The translations under genes and the position numbers were made by a program. DNA of 64,000 bases from JALZHR01 sp036388475 (GTDB lineage Bacteria > Acidobacteriota > Blastocatellia > Pyrinomonadales > Pyrinomonadaceae). Positions 33,172 through 43,022 of the stretch are shown piece by piece (position 1 is the stretch's first letter; each line of letters opens with the position of its first letter). The notes under the pieces are model-generated. The model was not told where the DNA came from. It did not search any database and worked only from the letters and a program-made list of their open reading frames with translations. The stretch lies in the NCBI GenBank assembly GCA_036388475.1, contig DASVRT010000088.1, positions 28,022 through 92,021 on the forward strand, read 5' to 3'.

Positions 33172-35646
33172 ATGGTTTTTTTTAACGCAAAGGCGCAAAG
33201 GCGCGAAGAAAATTTAAACGCCGACGAACGCGGGTGGACGCGGATAAAAGAAATGCGGAAGGCGGCGGGCGGAACGCGAAAAGTGCAGTTCATCATTCCG
33301 CGTTCCGCGTTCCGCGTTCGACTTTTTCGGCGTCTCGGCGTCTCGGCGGCGAAAATCTTTCTTATCTTTTCTCTTGCCTCTGCGCAATCGGGCGTTCTGA
33401 TTCCTTCGTCGACGGAAAAGCCGGACGCGAAAGTTTTGTCTCTCGCCGTGATGAACGTCGAGATTACGATTGACAACCAGCACGCAACCGTTAAAGTTTT
33501 GCAGATTTTCGACAATCACACGGCGCAGACGCTGGAAGGAAAATACGTTTTCGCTCTGCCGAAAAAATCTCTGATTTCGGATTTTGCCGTCTGGGACAAT
33601 GATTTGCGGATTCCGGGCGTGATGATGGAACGCCGCCGCGCGAACCAGATTTACGGCGAAATCAAACAGGCGCGGGTTGACCCCGGAATTTTGCAGGCGA
33701 CCGACGAAAGCGAATCGAGCGCGGGCTTTTCCGCCAGAATTTTTCCGATTAACGCTTACGGCACAAAGCGTCTGGAAATGGAATACACCGAGGATTTGCC
33801 GCTCGAAAATCTGACGTCGCGTTTTATGTTTCCCTTAAAACCCGCTTACGGCGAAGCGCAGACGGTCGGCGAGCTGAATCTGAAAATTCGCGTTTTGAGC
33901 GATTACCCGTTGACGCCGGTTTTACCGGAAAATCCCGCTTATCCTTTGCAGATTTCAAAATCGGAAACCGGCGAATTCGTCGGCGAATTTCGCGCCGCAA
34001 ACGTCGAACTGAAAAACGATTTCGCCTTTGATTATCAAATAAATGCCGGCGAAAACTCGCTTTCGGTCATCGCCTATCGCGCGCCCGAACAAATCTCCGC
34101 GTACGATTTGCGCGACCCGCGGCTCGCCGAAAAAAACGCCGACGGATTTTTTCGGACGCAAGCCGTTTTCGCCGCGAACCCGAACGCGGCGCGACAGCCG
34201 AAACGCGTCGTTTTGCTGCTCGACACGTCGCTTTCGATGTACGGCGATAAACTGGCGCGCGCCGTCGAAGCGATAGATTTTTTTCTGCACAATCTCGCGC
34301 CGGAAGACGAATTTAATTTGATTTTGTTCAACGACGCAGCCGACGCATTCGCGCCCGCGCCGGTCAAAGCGACGACGGAAAAAATCGAAGAAGCGCTCGA
34401 TTTTATTAAGAATTACAGTCTCGGCGGCGGAACGAACTTGAAAAAAGGCTTGCAAGCCGCGCTCGAACAGACGGAAAAATTCTCCGCGGGCGAGCGTCAA
34501 ATAATTCTCGTTTCCGACGCCAACCCGACGCTGGAAACGACCGCGACGAAAGAAATCGAAAAAGTTTTCGACAACCGCGACGCGAAGCTTTTCGCCTTTG
34601 CGCTCGGCGCGGACATCAATGAAAATCTGCTCAAAAATTTAACCGCTAAAACCCGCGGCTATTTCGAGCAGGCGCGCGAAACCGAGGACATCGCGCTGCG
34701 GCTCAAAATTTTTCTCGACAAAATCGGAACGTCCGACATTTCAAACCTGAAGCTCGCCGACGACGCGAATTTTTACGACGTTTATGCTGTCGCGGGCGAA
34801 AATTCGTTTTTCGGTTCGAGCTATGCCTTTGTCGGGCGTTATAAAAAGGCGCAAACGCAAACCGTCAATTTTTCTGCCGCATACGGCGCGGAAGCGATAA
34901 ATCTCGCGCGCGAGATAAATTTGCCCGAATTCGACGAGACGCACGCGCACCTGCCGCGCGTCTGGGCGCGCGCGCGAGTCAACGCGCTTTTGCAGTCGAT
35001 GAACCGCGACGGCGAGCGCGAAGATTACATCGCCGAAATCATACGCCTTTCGGAAAAATACAAATTCGTCACGCCTTACACCGCATTCTTAGCCGCGCCG
35101 CGCGCTCTGCTGCGCCCGCGTTTGATTCAGCCGGGCGACCCGGTGATTCGCGTCAAAACCGACGAATCAATCAAGGAAGTTTTCGCCGTTTTGCCTTTCG
35201 GCGAGAGCTTGCCGCTGAAATTTCTGGAATCGGAAAAAGTCTGGGAAACCAGATTTCTCGCGCCCGCCTGGATGGCTGACGGCACTTATAAATGCCGTTT
35301 GCTTTTGACCGATAGAAACGGTAACGGCTACCAGGAAGAAAAAACTTTCGTCGTCGACAGCCGCGCGCCGAAAGTGAAAATCAATCTCGCCAAACAGACG
35401 TTTCGGGCGGGCGAAACAATCAATTTAAAAGTCTCGGCGGACAGCGATACGAACCGTCTGAACGCCAGACTTTACGGCGCGAAACCCGTCCGGCTTTTCT
35501 GGTCGAATCTGGAAAAATCGAACGTCGGCGCGTTGCCGATTCCCGAAAATTTAGCTTCCGGAAAGTACGCGCTGACCGTCACGGCGGAAGATTTCGCGCA
35601 CAATCAGACGACGGAAGAATTGCAGATTGAGGTGATCGGAAAATGA
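33172..35646 (+). CDS. VIT and von Willebrand factor A domain protein
   Basis: 824 residues, exported. After a repeat-coded N-terminus and the hydrophobic core KIFLIFSLASAQ comes a VIT domain (~85-215; VTIDNQHATVKVLQIFDNHT reads through to GKYVFALP, with MMERRRANQIYGEIKQAR). The VWA domain (~340-520) has the metal-binding MIDAS motif DTSLSM (~350) and GGGTNLKKGL. A C-terminal Ig-like segment follows. VIT-VWA proteins such as inter-alpha-trypsin inhibitor heavy chains bind matrix partners through a metal ion. Only in-frame starts inside the repeat exist (ATG 33172, ATG 33253, GTG 33283), so part of the repeat must be translated. The stop overlaps the giant TPR gene as ATGA. Confidence 0.88.
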   Translation: MVFFNAKAQRREENLNADERGWTRIKEMRKAAGGTRKVQFIIPRSAFRVRLFRRLGVSAAKIFLIFSLASAQSGVLIPSSTEKPDAKVLSLAVMNVEITIDNQHATVKVLQIFDNHTAQTLEGKYVFALPKKSLISDFAVWDNDLRIPGVMMERRRANQIYGEIKQARVDPGILQATDESESSAGFSARIFPINAYGTKRLEMEYTEDLPLENLTSRFMFPLKPAYGEAQTVGELNLKIRVLSDYPLTPVLPENPAYPLQISKSETGEFVGEFRAANVELKNDFAFDYQINAGENSLSVIAYRAPEQISAYDLRDPRLAEKNADGFFRTQAVFAANPNAARQPKRVVLLLDTSLSMYGDKLARAVEAIDFFLHNLAPEDEFNLILFNDAADAFAPAPVKATTEKIEEALDFIKNYSLGGGTNLKKGLQAALEQTEKFSAGERQIILVSDANPTLETTATKEIEKVFDNRDAKLFAFALGADINENLLKNLTAKTRGYFEQARETEDIALRLKIFLDKIGTSDISNLKLADDANFYDVYAVAGENSFFGSSYAFVGRYKKAQTQTVNFSAAYGAEAINLAREINLPEFDETHAHLPRVWARARVNALLQSMNRDGEREDYIAEIIRLSEKYKFVTPYTAFLAAPRALLRPRLIQPGDPVIRVKTDESIKEVFAVLPFGESLPLKFLESEKVWETRFLAPAWMADGTYKCRLLLTDRNGNGYQEEKTFVVDSRAPKVKINLAKQTFRAGETINLKVSADSDTNRLNARLYGAKPVRLFWSNLEKSNVGALPIPENLASGKYALTVTAEDFAHNQTTEELQIEVIGK
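33180..33350 (+). repeat. Heptad/palindromic element in the VIT-VWA gene start
   Basis: GGCGCAAAGGCGC near 33190, GCGGAAGGCGG and GGAACGCG near 33260, and three TCCGCGT units from about 33298. Shares long stretches with the element at 35.7 kb (e.g. GATAAAAGAAA, GTGCA(G/A)TTCATC and CATTCCGCGTTCCGCGTT). Confidence 0.65.
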
Positions 35647-38600
35647 AACGAAGAAATTTCACCACGGATAAACGCCGACGGACGCGGATAAGTTTAAACA
35701 GGATAAAAGAAACGCGGAAGGCGAAACGCGGAGGAACGCGGAAAGTGCAATTCATCGTTCATCATTCCGCGTTCCGCGTTTTTCTTCATCCGCCTTCATC
35801 CGTGTTCATCGGCGGACTATTTTCTTTCTGTCTGATTGTTTTTGCGATTTGGTCGAGCGCGAATCCGGAGCGGAAAGTTTCCGCCGCTGATTTGCAGGAC
35901 GAAATCGAAAAGGCGCTTTACACGCGGCAGGAATTTTTCGGCGCGGAAGCGATTGTGCCTTTGCCGACCGCCGTCGCCAGAGAAAATTTGGCGCAGCTTG
36001 CCGAAAATTTTCCGGGCAGCGCGGAAATTTTATTGAAGCTCGCTGAATTGAATGAAAAGCTCGGAAAATTCGACGAAGCGGAAGCGAATTTAAACCGGCT
36101 GGCTGAAACGGACGCGGCACAGCTCGAAAATTTAGCGGCGTTTTATCAGCGCCGCGCGCTGTTTGAAAAAGAAGCTCGGGTTTTGCGGAAAATTCTTTTG
36201 ACGACCGCCGCCGAAAATCGCGCCCGAGTTTTTGAAAAACTGATTGATTCGGCGCGGCTTCACGATTTGCAGGAATATTTAAAACCCGAATTTTACGCCG
36301 CAGTCGCCCGCGAAAATCCGAATATTTTAGAGATTTTTCAAAAGCTGGCGGAAAAGCTTGCCGAAGAAAAAAATTATCCGGAAGCCTTGAAATTTCTGCG
36401 CGCGGCGAAAGCGCAATTTCCCGAAGCGCAAAGCGTTTTGCTTGAGAAGGAAATCGAAATCCTGCTCGAAACAAATCAGGCGCGCGAAGCCGAAAACGTT
36501 TATCACGCGGCGTTTAATCCGTTTTGGTCTGGCGAGGAAGCGGGAAAATTTTACGAGTTTTTGAGCCGCCGCGACCGCCTGCGCGCGTACGGCGCGGAAC
36601 TGAAAGCGAAGTTTCGCCGAAATCCAGCCGATTTCGGCACAGGTCTTCGGCTCGCCGCTTACCGGCAGCACGATTACGAATACGGAAACGACGAAATCAC
36701 GCCGATAATCTTAAAGCTGGAAAGCGCGAAAAAGAATTGGACGACCGAGGAAATGGTTATTGCTACGCGGCTTTTGTTACAGGCAAATGAAGGCGAAACG
36801 GCTTCGCGTTTTCTCTACACTCTGTTCGTGCGCGCAGATTTTCAAGCGAACGGCGATTTTCGCGCGCAGATTTTGTATCAGCTTTTCGAGATGTTTTCCG
36901 ATGCGGAAAATCAGAAGCTGCCGCTCACGAAAGGCGATTTGAGATTTTACGCCGACGCGGCGCGAGCCGACCGGAATCCGGGAATCGCGACCGGAATTCT
37001 CTCTCTGATTTTCTCGGACGCGACCCCGCAGAAAAGGCTCGACCAGCAGGAATCGGGCGCGACAAAGTATTTTAATCGCGCCGCCGCGTACCGCATTTTT
37101 CAGGAATACAAAAAAGAGTTTCCGACCTCGCCGCAGCTGGCGCAGATGTATCTCGACATCGTGCGGCTTTACACATCAATCAAGGAAACCGAAATTGCCG
37201 AAAAAACTCTCGGCGAATTTGCCGAAAGATACGCGGATTCGAGCGATTATCCGGCGACGGCTTTAAAATTAGCCGATGCTCTGGCGGCGACCAACCAGCC
37301 GGAAAAGGAGCGCGGAATTTATCGAACATTGCTGGATTATCTCGGCAAACAAAAAAAATCGCTCGCGCCCGAAGCGACTTTCAACGCCCGTTTTTCAAAC
37401 GCCGCAAACGCGCAGACCTTCGAAATCAAGCCGCGCCGCAACGACGGCATCAATATCCCGAAGCCGCCGGCGATGCCGCCGCAGCCCGATTACTACTATT
37501 CGCAGAAAGAAAGCATTTTCCGCGATTATCTGGCGCGCGAAACGGACCGGATAACTTACGCGGAAGTGCTGGAAAAACTCGTCGCGCCGCTCGCCGCAGA
37601 AAGAAAAACAGCGGAAATTCTTGAGCTTTATTCGGCGGAAATCGCAAAATATCCCGACGAACAATGGCTTTATGAGCGGCGGTTGGAGTGGCTCCAAAAA
37701 ATCGGTTTTGCCGAAGAAGAATTAAAAGTTTATCAAACGGCGCTGGCGCGTTTTCAGACGCGCGGCTGGCAGGACAAGCTGGCGCGCTGGTTTCTGCGCC
37801 AGAAGCGCAACGATGATTTTGCCGCGTTTTCGCAGGATTTAGCCGGAAAATTAAACGATGCGGAAATTCAATCGTTTCTCGCACAATTTGTGGACGGAAA
37901 CGTTTCGGCGAGCGAGTTTGAAAAACAGCTTTACCTGAAGCTTTATCAAACGGCGCGCGCGCGTTTTCCGCACAATATCGCTTTCGTCAAAGGCTTGCTG
38001 CATTTCTATAAAACAAATGAGATGCGCGACGATTGGCGCAAACTTTCCGCCAAATATTATTTTGAAGCGAGCGAAATCCGCGAAGCTTTTTTGAATGATT
38101 TAGCCGAACAGGGCGAGCTGCGAAATTACCTGCAAAAGGCGCGCGGCGAAAGCACGATTTACGAGCTTTTTCGCGCTGACGTTTCGGTGCGCCTGTCAAA
38201 TTATGAAAGCGCGATTGCGGCTTATCGAAAGCTGAACGAAATCTATCCGAACACGCCGGAATTTTCCGCGCGCCTCGTAAATTTCACGCGCTCTTGCGGG
38301 CAAAAAAACCGCGAGCTTTTGACGGAAGCGGCACGCATCGCGAAATCGCAGGCGGATTTTCTGCCCGTTTCCGCCGAATATCGAACGCAGTCGGGCGAGA
38401 TTTTCGCCGAGCTCGGCAGCTATGAAAAAGCGCGCGAAGAATGGGAAAAACTGCCGGCGGCGGCGCGCGGCGACCGCGAGATTTACCTCGATACGGCAAC
38501 CGTTTACTGGGATTATTTTCAATACGAAGACGCGCTGCGAACGATAAAAACCCTGCGCGAAAAATTTTCGGACGAGACGCTTTACGCTTTTGAAGCGGGC

Positions 38601-41600
38601 GCGATTTTAGAAGCGCAGCACAAGCCTAAAGAAGCCGTCGGCGAATACGTCAAAGCGCTCGGCACGCGCGGCGAAACGGAAGACGCGGCGCAGAAATACA
38701 AAGCGAAAAAGCGTCTGGCGAATCTTTTTGCCCGCGAACCGGGCGAAAAAAAGACGTTGAAAAATGATTTGGAGCAAATTATCGAAACCGCTTATTCGAA
38801 CCAAAGCGGGCGAAGCCGGGACGCTTCGTTTTTAGCTCTGGGTTACGCGGAGTTTCTCGCCGAAATCAAACAAAACGCGAAAGCCGAAAACGTTTTGAAC
38901 CGCGCGATTCGGCAAAGCCGCGAGACGGAATTTCTGGAAGCGGCGAAAGATTTTTACGCTTCCGAAGAAATCAAAACGGGCGAGCAATTCGCCTTGAAAC
39001 GTCTCGGCGAAACGAGCGACAGCCCGCGCCGGAAAATCGCTTATCACCTGCAACTGGCGGAAAGCTTCGAGGAAAACGGCGAACGCGACAAAGCCAAATC
39101 CATTTTGACGCAGATGGTGAAAAGATTTCCGACAAACTTCGGAGTTTTGACCGCAACTTCCGATTTTTACTGGCGTCTGGGCTTTGAAGACGAATCAATC
39201 GGACTTTTGCAAAACGCTCTGCCGCGCAGTCGCGGCGGGTATCGCGTTCGCCTGGCGCAAAAACTTTCCAAACGTCTGGTGCAAAGCGACCGGCTCGATT
39301 CCGCCGAACGGATTTTGACCGGACTGCACGACGAAGAAAAATCGGACACGGAAATTTTCCGCGAGCTGGCGGGCATTTACGTGCGGACGGGCAAGCCCGA
39401 AGCTTTGCGAAAAATCTTTAACGAAACCGTCGCCGCGCTCAAACAAAACGCCGCCGAGCAGCGTTATCTTGACGCGGAAATCGCCGAATTGCGCGCGCGG
39501 ATGATTGACGCTTTCACGCGGCTCGGCGATTATCAATCGGCGATTGAGCAGCACATCGAAATCATCAATCGCGAGCCGGAAAATGAGGAATTGACGGAAA
39601 ACGCCGTCGCTTACGTGCAGCGTTACGGCGGCGCGGAAACGCTTCTGAATTATTATCTGAAAATTAGCGCCGAAGCCTTTAAAAATTATCGCTGGAACGT
39701 CGTGCTGGCGCGGATTTACGAAGCGCATAAAGATTGGGAAAACGCGGCGAAAAATTACCGCGCGGCAATCGACAGCCAGCCGGAAATGGTCGGGCTCTAC
39801 GTTTCGCTTGCCGACCTCGAAACCGGAAGAAATAATTTTGACGAAGCCGTCAGAAATCTCGACACGGTTTTGGAACTGACGAACGACGAAGCGCAATACG
39901 TCAAAAAGAAAATCGAGATTTTGAAAAAAGCCGGACGCCCGCGGGAAATCGAAGCGGAAAAAGCGAAACTTCCCGTCGAAGAAGAAAAAAAGAGCGCGCC
40001 GGTTGACCGATTTGCCGAAGCGCAAAAACTGCAAAATACCGAAAAGGAAACGGCGCGCCGGCTTTACCGCGAAGCGTTTGAAAACCTGCTGGAAAATCCT
40101 CTGAGCGGCGAATTAAAAGCGTCGGATATTACGGCTTACGTCCAATCCGTGCGCGAGGAAGAACCGCTGAATCAAATCAACGAAAGGCTCTGGCGATTGC
40201 GCGAAAAATTATTTGCGGCGGGCGCGCAGGACAATTCGACCGAAACGGGCGAAGCGCGGCGACGGCTTTCGACGGTTGAGGGCGCAATGACCGAAGCCAT
40301 CGGCGACATCGCCGAATCCGTCGCGACCGACGAAGAGCGCGCCGCTTTGCACGCGGATTTAAAACGCCGGATTGAAGACGTTTCGCTCGCCTCCGACCGC
40401 TATCAAATCGTCTGGCTGGTCCAGGATTTAAGCCGCCGCGCGGGCTTCGGCGATTTGGAAGAAACGATTTTACTCAAAAAATCTGACGAATTGACGATTG
40501 ACAAACAGGTTCATCTGCAAAATTTGCTGAGCTTCTACAACGAGCGCGGCGCATACCAAAAAGCTTTCGACGCACTGGAAAAATACGGAAGTGATAATCC
40601 GGCGCTGAAAGCGGAAACGGCGCGGCTCGCGGGCAATCGCGAAAAAGAACTGGAAGGGCTGCGCCTTATTTACTGGAAAACTGAAAAAACCGGCGTTTCA
40701 AACGACGCCAACGTGACGCGTTATCTGGAAATTCTTTACGGCGAAAACCGCGAGGAATTAAAATCTCTGACCGAAAAATCTTCCGCCTTCCAGCTTCAGC
40801 TCATCAATTTTCTGCTCGGCAAAGGCGAGCGCGAAATGGCGCACGCGGCAATCGAAAACGCAAATCTTGCGGCGGCGTGGAAAATTTCCCGCCACGCCGA
40901 AACGTCGCTCGCCCTGAAAGAATTTGACGAAAACGCCGAATGTTATTTTTGCGACGCGCTGCAATTCGATTTAATCGGCAATCTGATTCAGCAAAAGCCC
41001 GACCGGAAGCGTTTTCTGATAAACGACGAATGGTTTCGCCTGACGCGCGAATACGGCGAATGGCTCGCCGAAAAAACGAATCGCCAGCCGAGCGCGACGC
41101 AGCCGAAAGACGCGGAAAGCGAAAAATATCTGACGGCGATGCTGGAAAATCAGCCGCGCAACGCCGCCGAACAGGCGAAGCTCGGCGACTTTTATCTGGA
41201 AAGAAATCAGCCGGAAAAAGCGATTGAGCATTTTCGTCTCGCGGTCGAAATCGGCGAAGACGTCACGAACCGGGCAAAATCAGGCGCGGCTTATCACGCG
41301 GCGGGCAAAAAAGATTGGGCGCGGGACTGCTGGCAAAAAGCGGTGGAAGGCGAAGGAATCGCGGGCGGTCTGGCGTATTTCCGGGCTTTGCGGGAATATG
41401 ATTTGAGCGGCGCGGCGCGAGAAAATCTGCCGCCGCTTATCATTGAATTTTTGCGGAACGACAACGCCGAAAACTCGGAAGATTTTCAAAATCTGATTCG
41501 CCTGATTGCCGCGTCTTTTAGTGACCAGACGGAAAAGGCGGCGTATTTTCGACGGATTTTGAAAGAGCGTCCGACCGATACGTCGCTCGCCGAAATGCTC

Positions 41601-43022
41601 GTCGGCGAATCCTTGATTGAAAAAAATCAGCAGGGCGAATTTTATGAATTGTTAATCGCCCGCAGCGAAGCTTTAAGCGATTACGATTACGACTACAATT
41701 TCGCGTCCGTGCGGCAAAGAGTCTGGACGGACGCCGAATCCGTTTACGAGCAGGAAAATGATTATCAAACGGAACAGCCCGAGAACGAGCGTTTTGAACG
41801 GCAGAAAAAATATCTCGAATTTCTCGGCGCGCAGCGCGAAAACAGACGTGCCGGACAATTAATCGCGGAAATCGAGAAAAATCTGAATCGCCGTTACGCG
41901 CGCCCCGCGTGGCTGCGGCTGGCAAAAATTCGGATTGAAATTCGCGAAGGAAAATTTGAACGCGCGGAAGCCGAGCGTTTTATCGGCATCACGGTCAGCG
42001 GCGCGGCGACGGAAATAAAATCGCCGCGCGTCGAGCGCTTCAACGACGTTTTGCGAATTTTGCGGCAAGAAAAACGCGAAGCCGAAGCGGCGCAGCTTGC
42101 CGAAGCGTTTTTTGCGCGCAATCTCGCGCTCGGACAATTTGACGCGGCGAATTTCGCCGGTCTTTCCCGAATCTTTTTTCAAAAGGGCGCGCCGGAAAAA
42201 GCCGTCCGGCTTCTGCAATTGATGATTGAGGCGAGCGACGCGGAGAAAAAAGAAATGGCGCTGGCGGAAATCGCGGCGCTTGACGTTATAAAAATGCGCG
42301 CCGCGGACGCGGCAAAAGTGGCGAATAGCGAAACTGTCAATTTAAATTCGTCAAATCCGCTGATACTCGCCGCCGAAATCGCCGCCGAATTTCATCAGAC
42401 GGAAGCGGCAATCGCTTTTCGCCGGCGGCTGCTCGAAACAAATCCGCTCGATTCGACTAACCGCATCGAGATTGCCGAGCTTCTCGCCGCCAAAGGCGAA
42501 AAGCAGGAAGCCGCCGGTCTTTTAACGCAGATTATCGACGACCGCAATTCTGCGCGTGCGGCACGCTGGCGGGCGCGAATGCTTCTGTCCGAAACCGGCG
42601 GAAACGTGGAATTTACAGACGTGAAATTCGATGCGTTTTCGCAATTTTACAAAGGGCTCTTTGCCGCGCGAAACGTTCGGAACGAAACCGCGACCGATTT
42701 TTTTATAAATTCCCTGATTGCCGATAAAGACGCGGAAACCCTTGCCCGCCAACAGCTTATTAAATTTTACGCGTTATCGAATAAACCTTTTGCGGCGCTG
42801 AAATTTGCCGGAACGGACAAATCGCCGAAATCCGACGAGCTGCTTCAGGTGCTTTCGGAAACAGCAGAAAAAATCGCAGATTTCGGCAAAGCAATCGAGT
42901 TTGAAAAAGCCAAATCTTCGGCAAATGAAGAACGAATCAGATATTTACAGAATGTTAATGACGAGAAAAACCGCCGCGCGACGGATTTGACGGTCGATTT
43001 GGAAAACACGAGGAAATTATGA
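35643..43022 (+). CDS. Giant TPR repeat protein (2459 residues)
   Basis: A very long, membrane-anchored or secreted helical repeat protein. After a repeat-coded N-terminus a hydrophobic helix (FIGGLFSFCLIVFAIW, ~60-75) is followed by dozens of degenerate TPR-like units, e.g. LLKLAELNEKLGKFDEAEANL, TRLGDYQSAIEQHIEIIN and LGDFYLERNQPEKAIEHF. I see no enzymatic motif. It is far larger than usual TPR proteins and probably forms an extended superhelix or scaffold in the periplasm. It overlaps the VIT-VWA gene in front and the next gene behind (both ATGA), so all are translated together. Another start, GTG within the repeat just before the helix, is possible. Confidence 0.85.
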   Translation: MKRRNFTTDKRRRTRISLNRIKETRKAKRGGTRKVQFIVHHSAFRVFLHPPSSVFIGGLFSFCLIVFAIWSSANPERKVSAADLQDEIEKALYTRQEFFGAEAIVPLPTAVARENLAQLAENFPGSAEILLKLAELNEKLGKFDEAEANLNRLAETDAAQLENLAAFYQRRALFEKEARVLRKILLTTAAENRARVFEKLIDSARLHDLQEYLKPEFYAAVARENPNILEIFQKLAEKLAEEKNYPEALKFLRAAKAQFPEAQSVLLEKEIEILLETNQAREAENVYHAAFNPFWSGEEAGKFYEFLSRRDRLRAYGAELKAKFRRNPADFGTGLRLAAYRQHDYEYGNDEITPIILKLESAKKNWTTEEMVIATRLLLQANEGETASRFLYTLFVRADFQANGDFRAQILYQLFEMFSDAENQKLPLTKGDLRFYADAARADRNPGIATGILSLIFSDATPQKRLDQQESGATKYFNRAAAYRIFQEYKKEFPTSPQLAQMYLDIVRLYTSIKETEIAEKTLGEFAERYADSSDYPATALKLADALAATNQPEKERGIYRTLLDYLGKQKKSLAPEATFNARFSNAANAQTFEIKPRRNDGINIPKPPAMPPQPDYYYSQKESIFRDYLARETDRITYAEVLEKLVAPLAAERKTAEILELYSAEIAKYPDEQWLYERRLEWLQKIGFAEEELKVYQTALARFQTRGWQDKLARWFLRQKRNDDFAAFSQDLAGKLNDAEIQSFLAQFVDGNVSASEFEKQLYLKLYQTARARFPHNIAFVKGLLHFYKTNEMRDDWRKLSAKYYFEASEIREAFLNDLAEQGELRNYLQKARGESTIYELFRADVSVRLSNYESAIAAYRKLNEIYPNTPEFSARLVNFTRSCGQKNRELLTEAARIAKSQADFLPVSAEYRTQSGEIFAELGSYEKAREEWEKLPAAARGDREIYLDTATVYWDYFQYEDALRTIKTLREKFSDETLYAFEAGAILEAQHKPKEAVGEYVKALGTRGETEDAAQKYKAKKRLANLFAREPGEKKTLKNDLEQIIETAYSNQSGRSRDASFLALGYAEFLAEIKQNAKAENVLNRAIRQSRETEFLEAAKDFYASEEIKTGEQFALKRLGETSDSPRRKIAYHLQLAESFEENGERDKAKSILTQMVKRFPTNFGVLTATSDFYWRLGFEDESIGLLQNALPRSRGGYRVRLAQKLSKRLVQSDRLDSAERILTGLHDEEKSDTEIFRELAGIYVRTGKPEALRKIFNETVAALKQNAAEQRYLDAEIAELRARMIDAFTRLGDYQSAIEQHIEIINREPENEELTENAVAYVQRYGGAETLLNYYLKISAEAFKNYRWNVVLARIYEAHKDWENAAKNYRAAIDSQPEMVGLYVSLADLETGRNNFDEAVRNLDTVLELTNDEAQYVKKKIEILKKAGRPREIEAEKAKLPVEEEKKSAPVDRFAEAQKLQNTEKETARRLYREAFENLLENPLSGELKASDITAYVQSVREEEPLNQINERLWRLREKLFAAGAQDNSTETGEARRRLSTVEGAMTEAIGDIAESVATDEERAALHADLKRRIEDVSLASDRYQIVWLVQDLSRRAGFGDLEETILLKKSDELTIDKQVHLQNLLSFYNERGAYQKAFDALEKYGSDNPALKAETARLAGNREKELEGLRLIYWKTEKTGVSNDANVTRYLEILYGENREELKSLTEKSSAFQLQLINFLLGKGEREMAHAAIENANLAAAWKISRHAETSLALKEFDENAECYFCDALQFDLIGNLIQQKPDRKRFLINDEWFRLTREYGEWLAEKTNRQPSATQPKDAESEKYLTAMLENQPRNAAEQAKLGDFYLERNQPEKAIEHFRLAVEIGEDVTNRAKSGAAYHAAGKKDWARDCWQKAVEGEGIAGGLAYFRALREYDLSGAARENLPPLIIEFLRNDNAENSEDFQNLIRLIAASFSDQTEKAAYFRRILKERPTDTSLAEMLVGESLIEKNQQGEFYELLIARSEALSDYDYDYNFASVRQRVWTDAESVYEQENDYQTEQPENERFERQKKYLEFLGAQRENRRAGQLIAEIEKNLNRRYARPAWLRLAKIRIEIREGKFERAEAERFIGITVSGAATEIKSPRVERFNDVLRILRQEKREAEAAQLAEAFFARNLALGQFDAANFAGLSRIFFQKGAPEKAVRLLQLMIEASDAEKKEMALAEIAALDVIKMRAADAAKVANSETVNLNSSNPLILAAEIAAEFHQTEAAIAFRRRLLETNPLDSTNRIEIAELLAAKGEKQEAAGLLTQIIDDRNSARAARWRARMLLSETGGNVEFTDVKFDAFSQFYKGLFAARNVRNETATDFFINSLIADKDAETLARQQLIKFYALSNKPFAALKFAGTDKSPKSDELLQVLSETAEKIADFGKAIEFEKAKSSANEERIRYLQNVNDEKNRRATDLTVDLENTRKL
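35655..35818 (+). repeat. Heptad/palindromic element in the giant TPR gene start
   Basis: Second copy of the 33.2-kb element: GCGGAAGGCG and GGAACGCGGAAAG, a short spacer, then CATTCCGCGTTCCGCGTTT, flanked by ACGGATAAACGCCGACGG and TTCATCCGTGTTCATCGG. Confidence 0.65.

Noticed and set aside
39195..40034. 279-residue minus-strand frame inside the giant TPR gene
   Set aside because: Antisense shadow; no start signal or motif.
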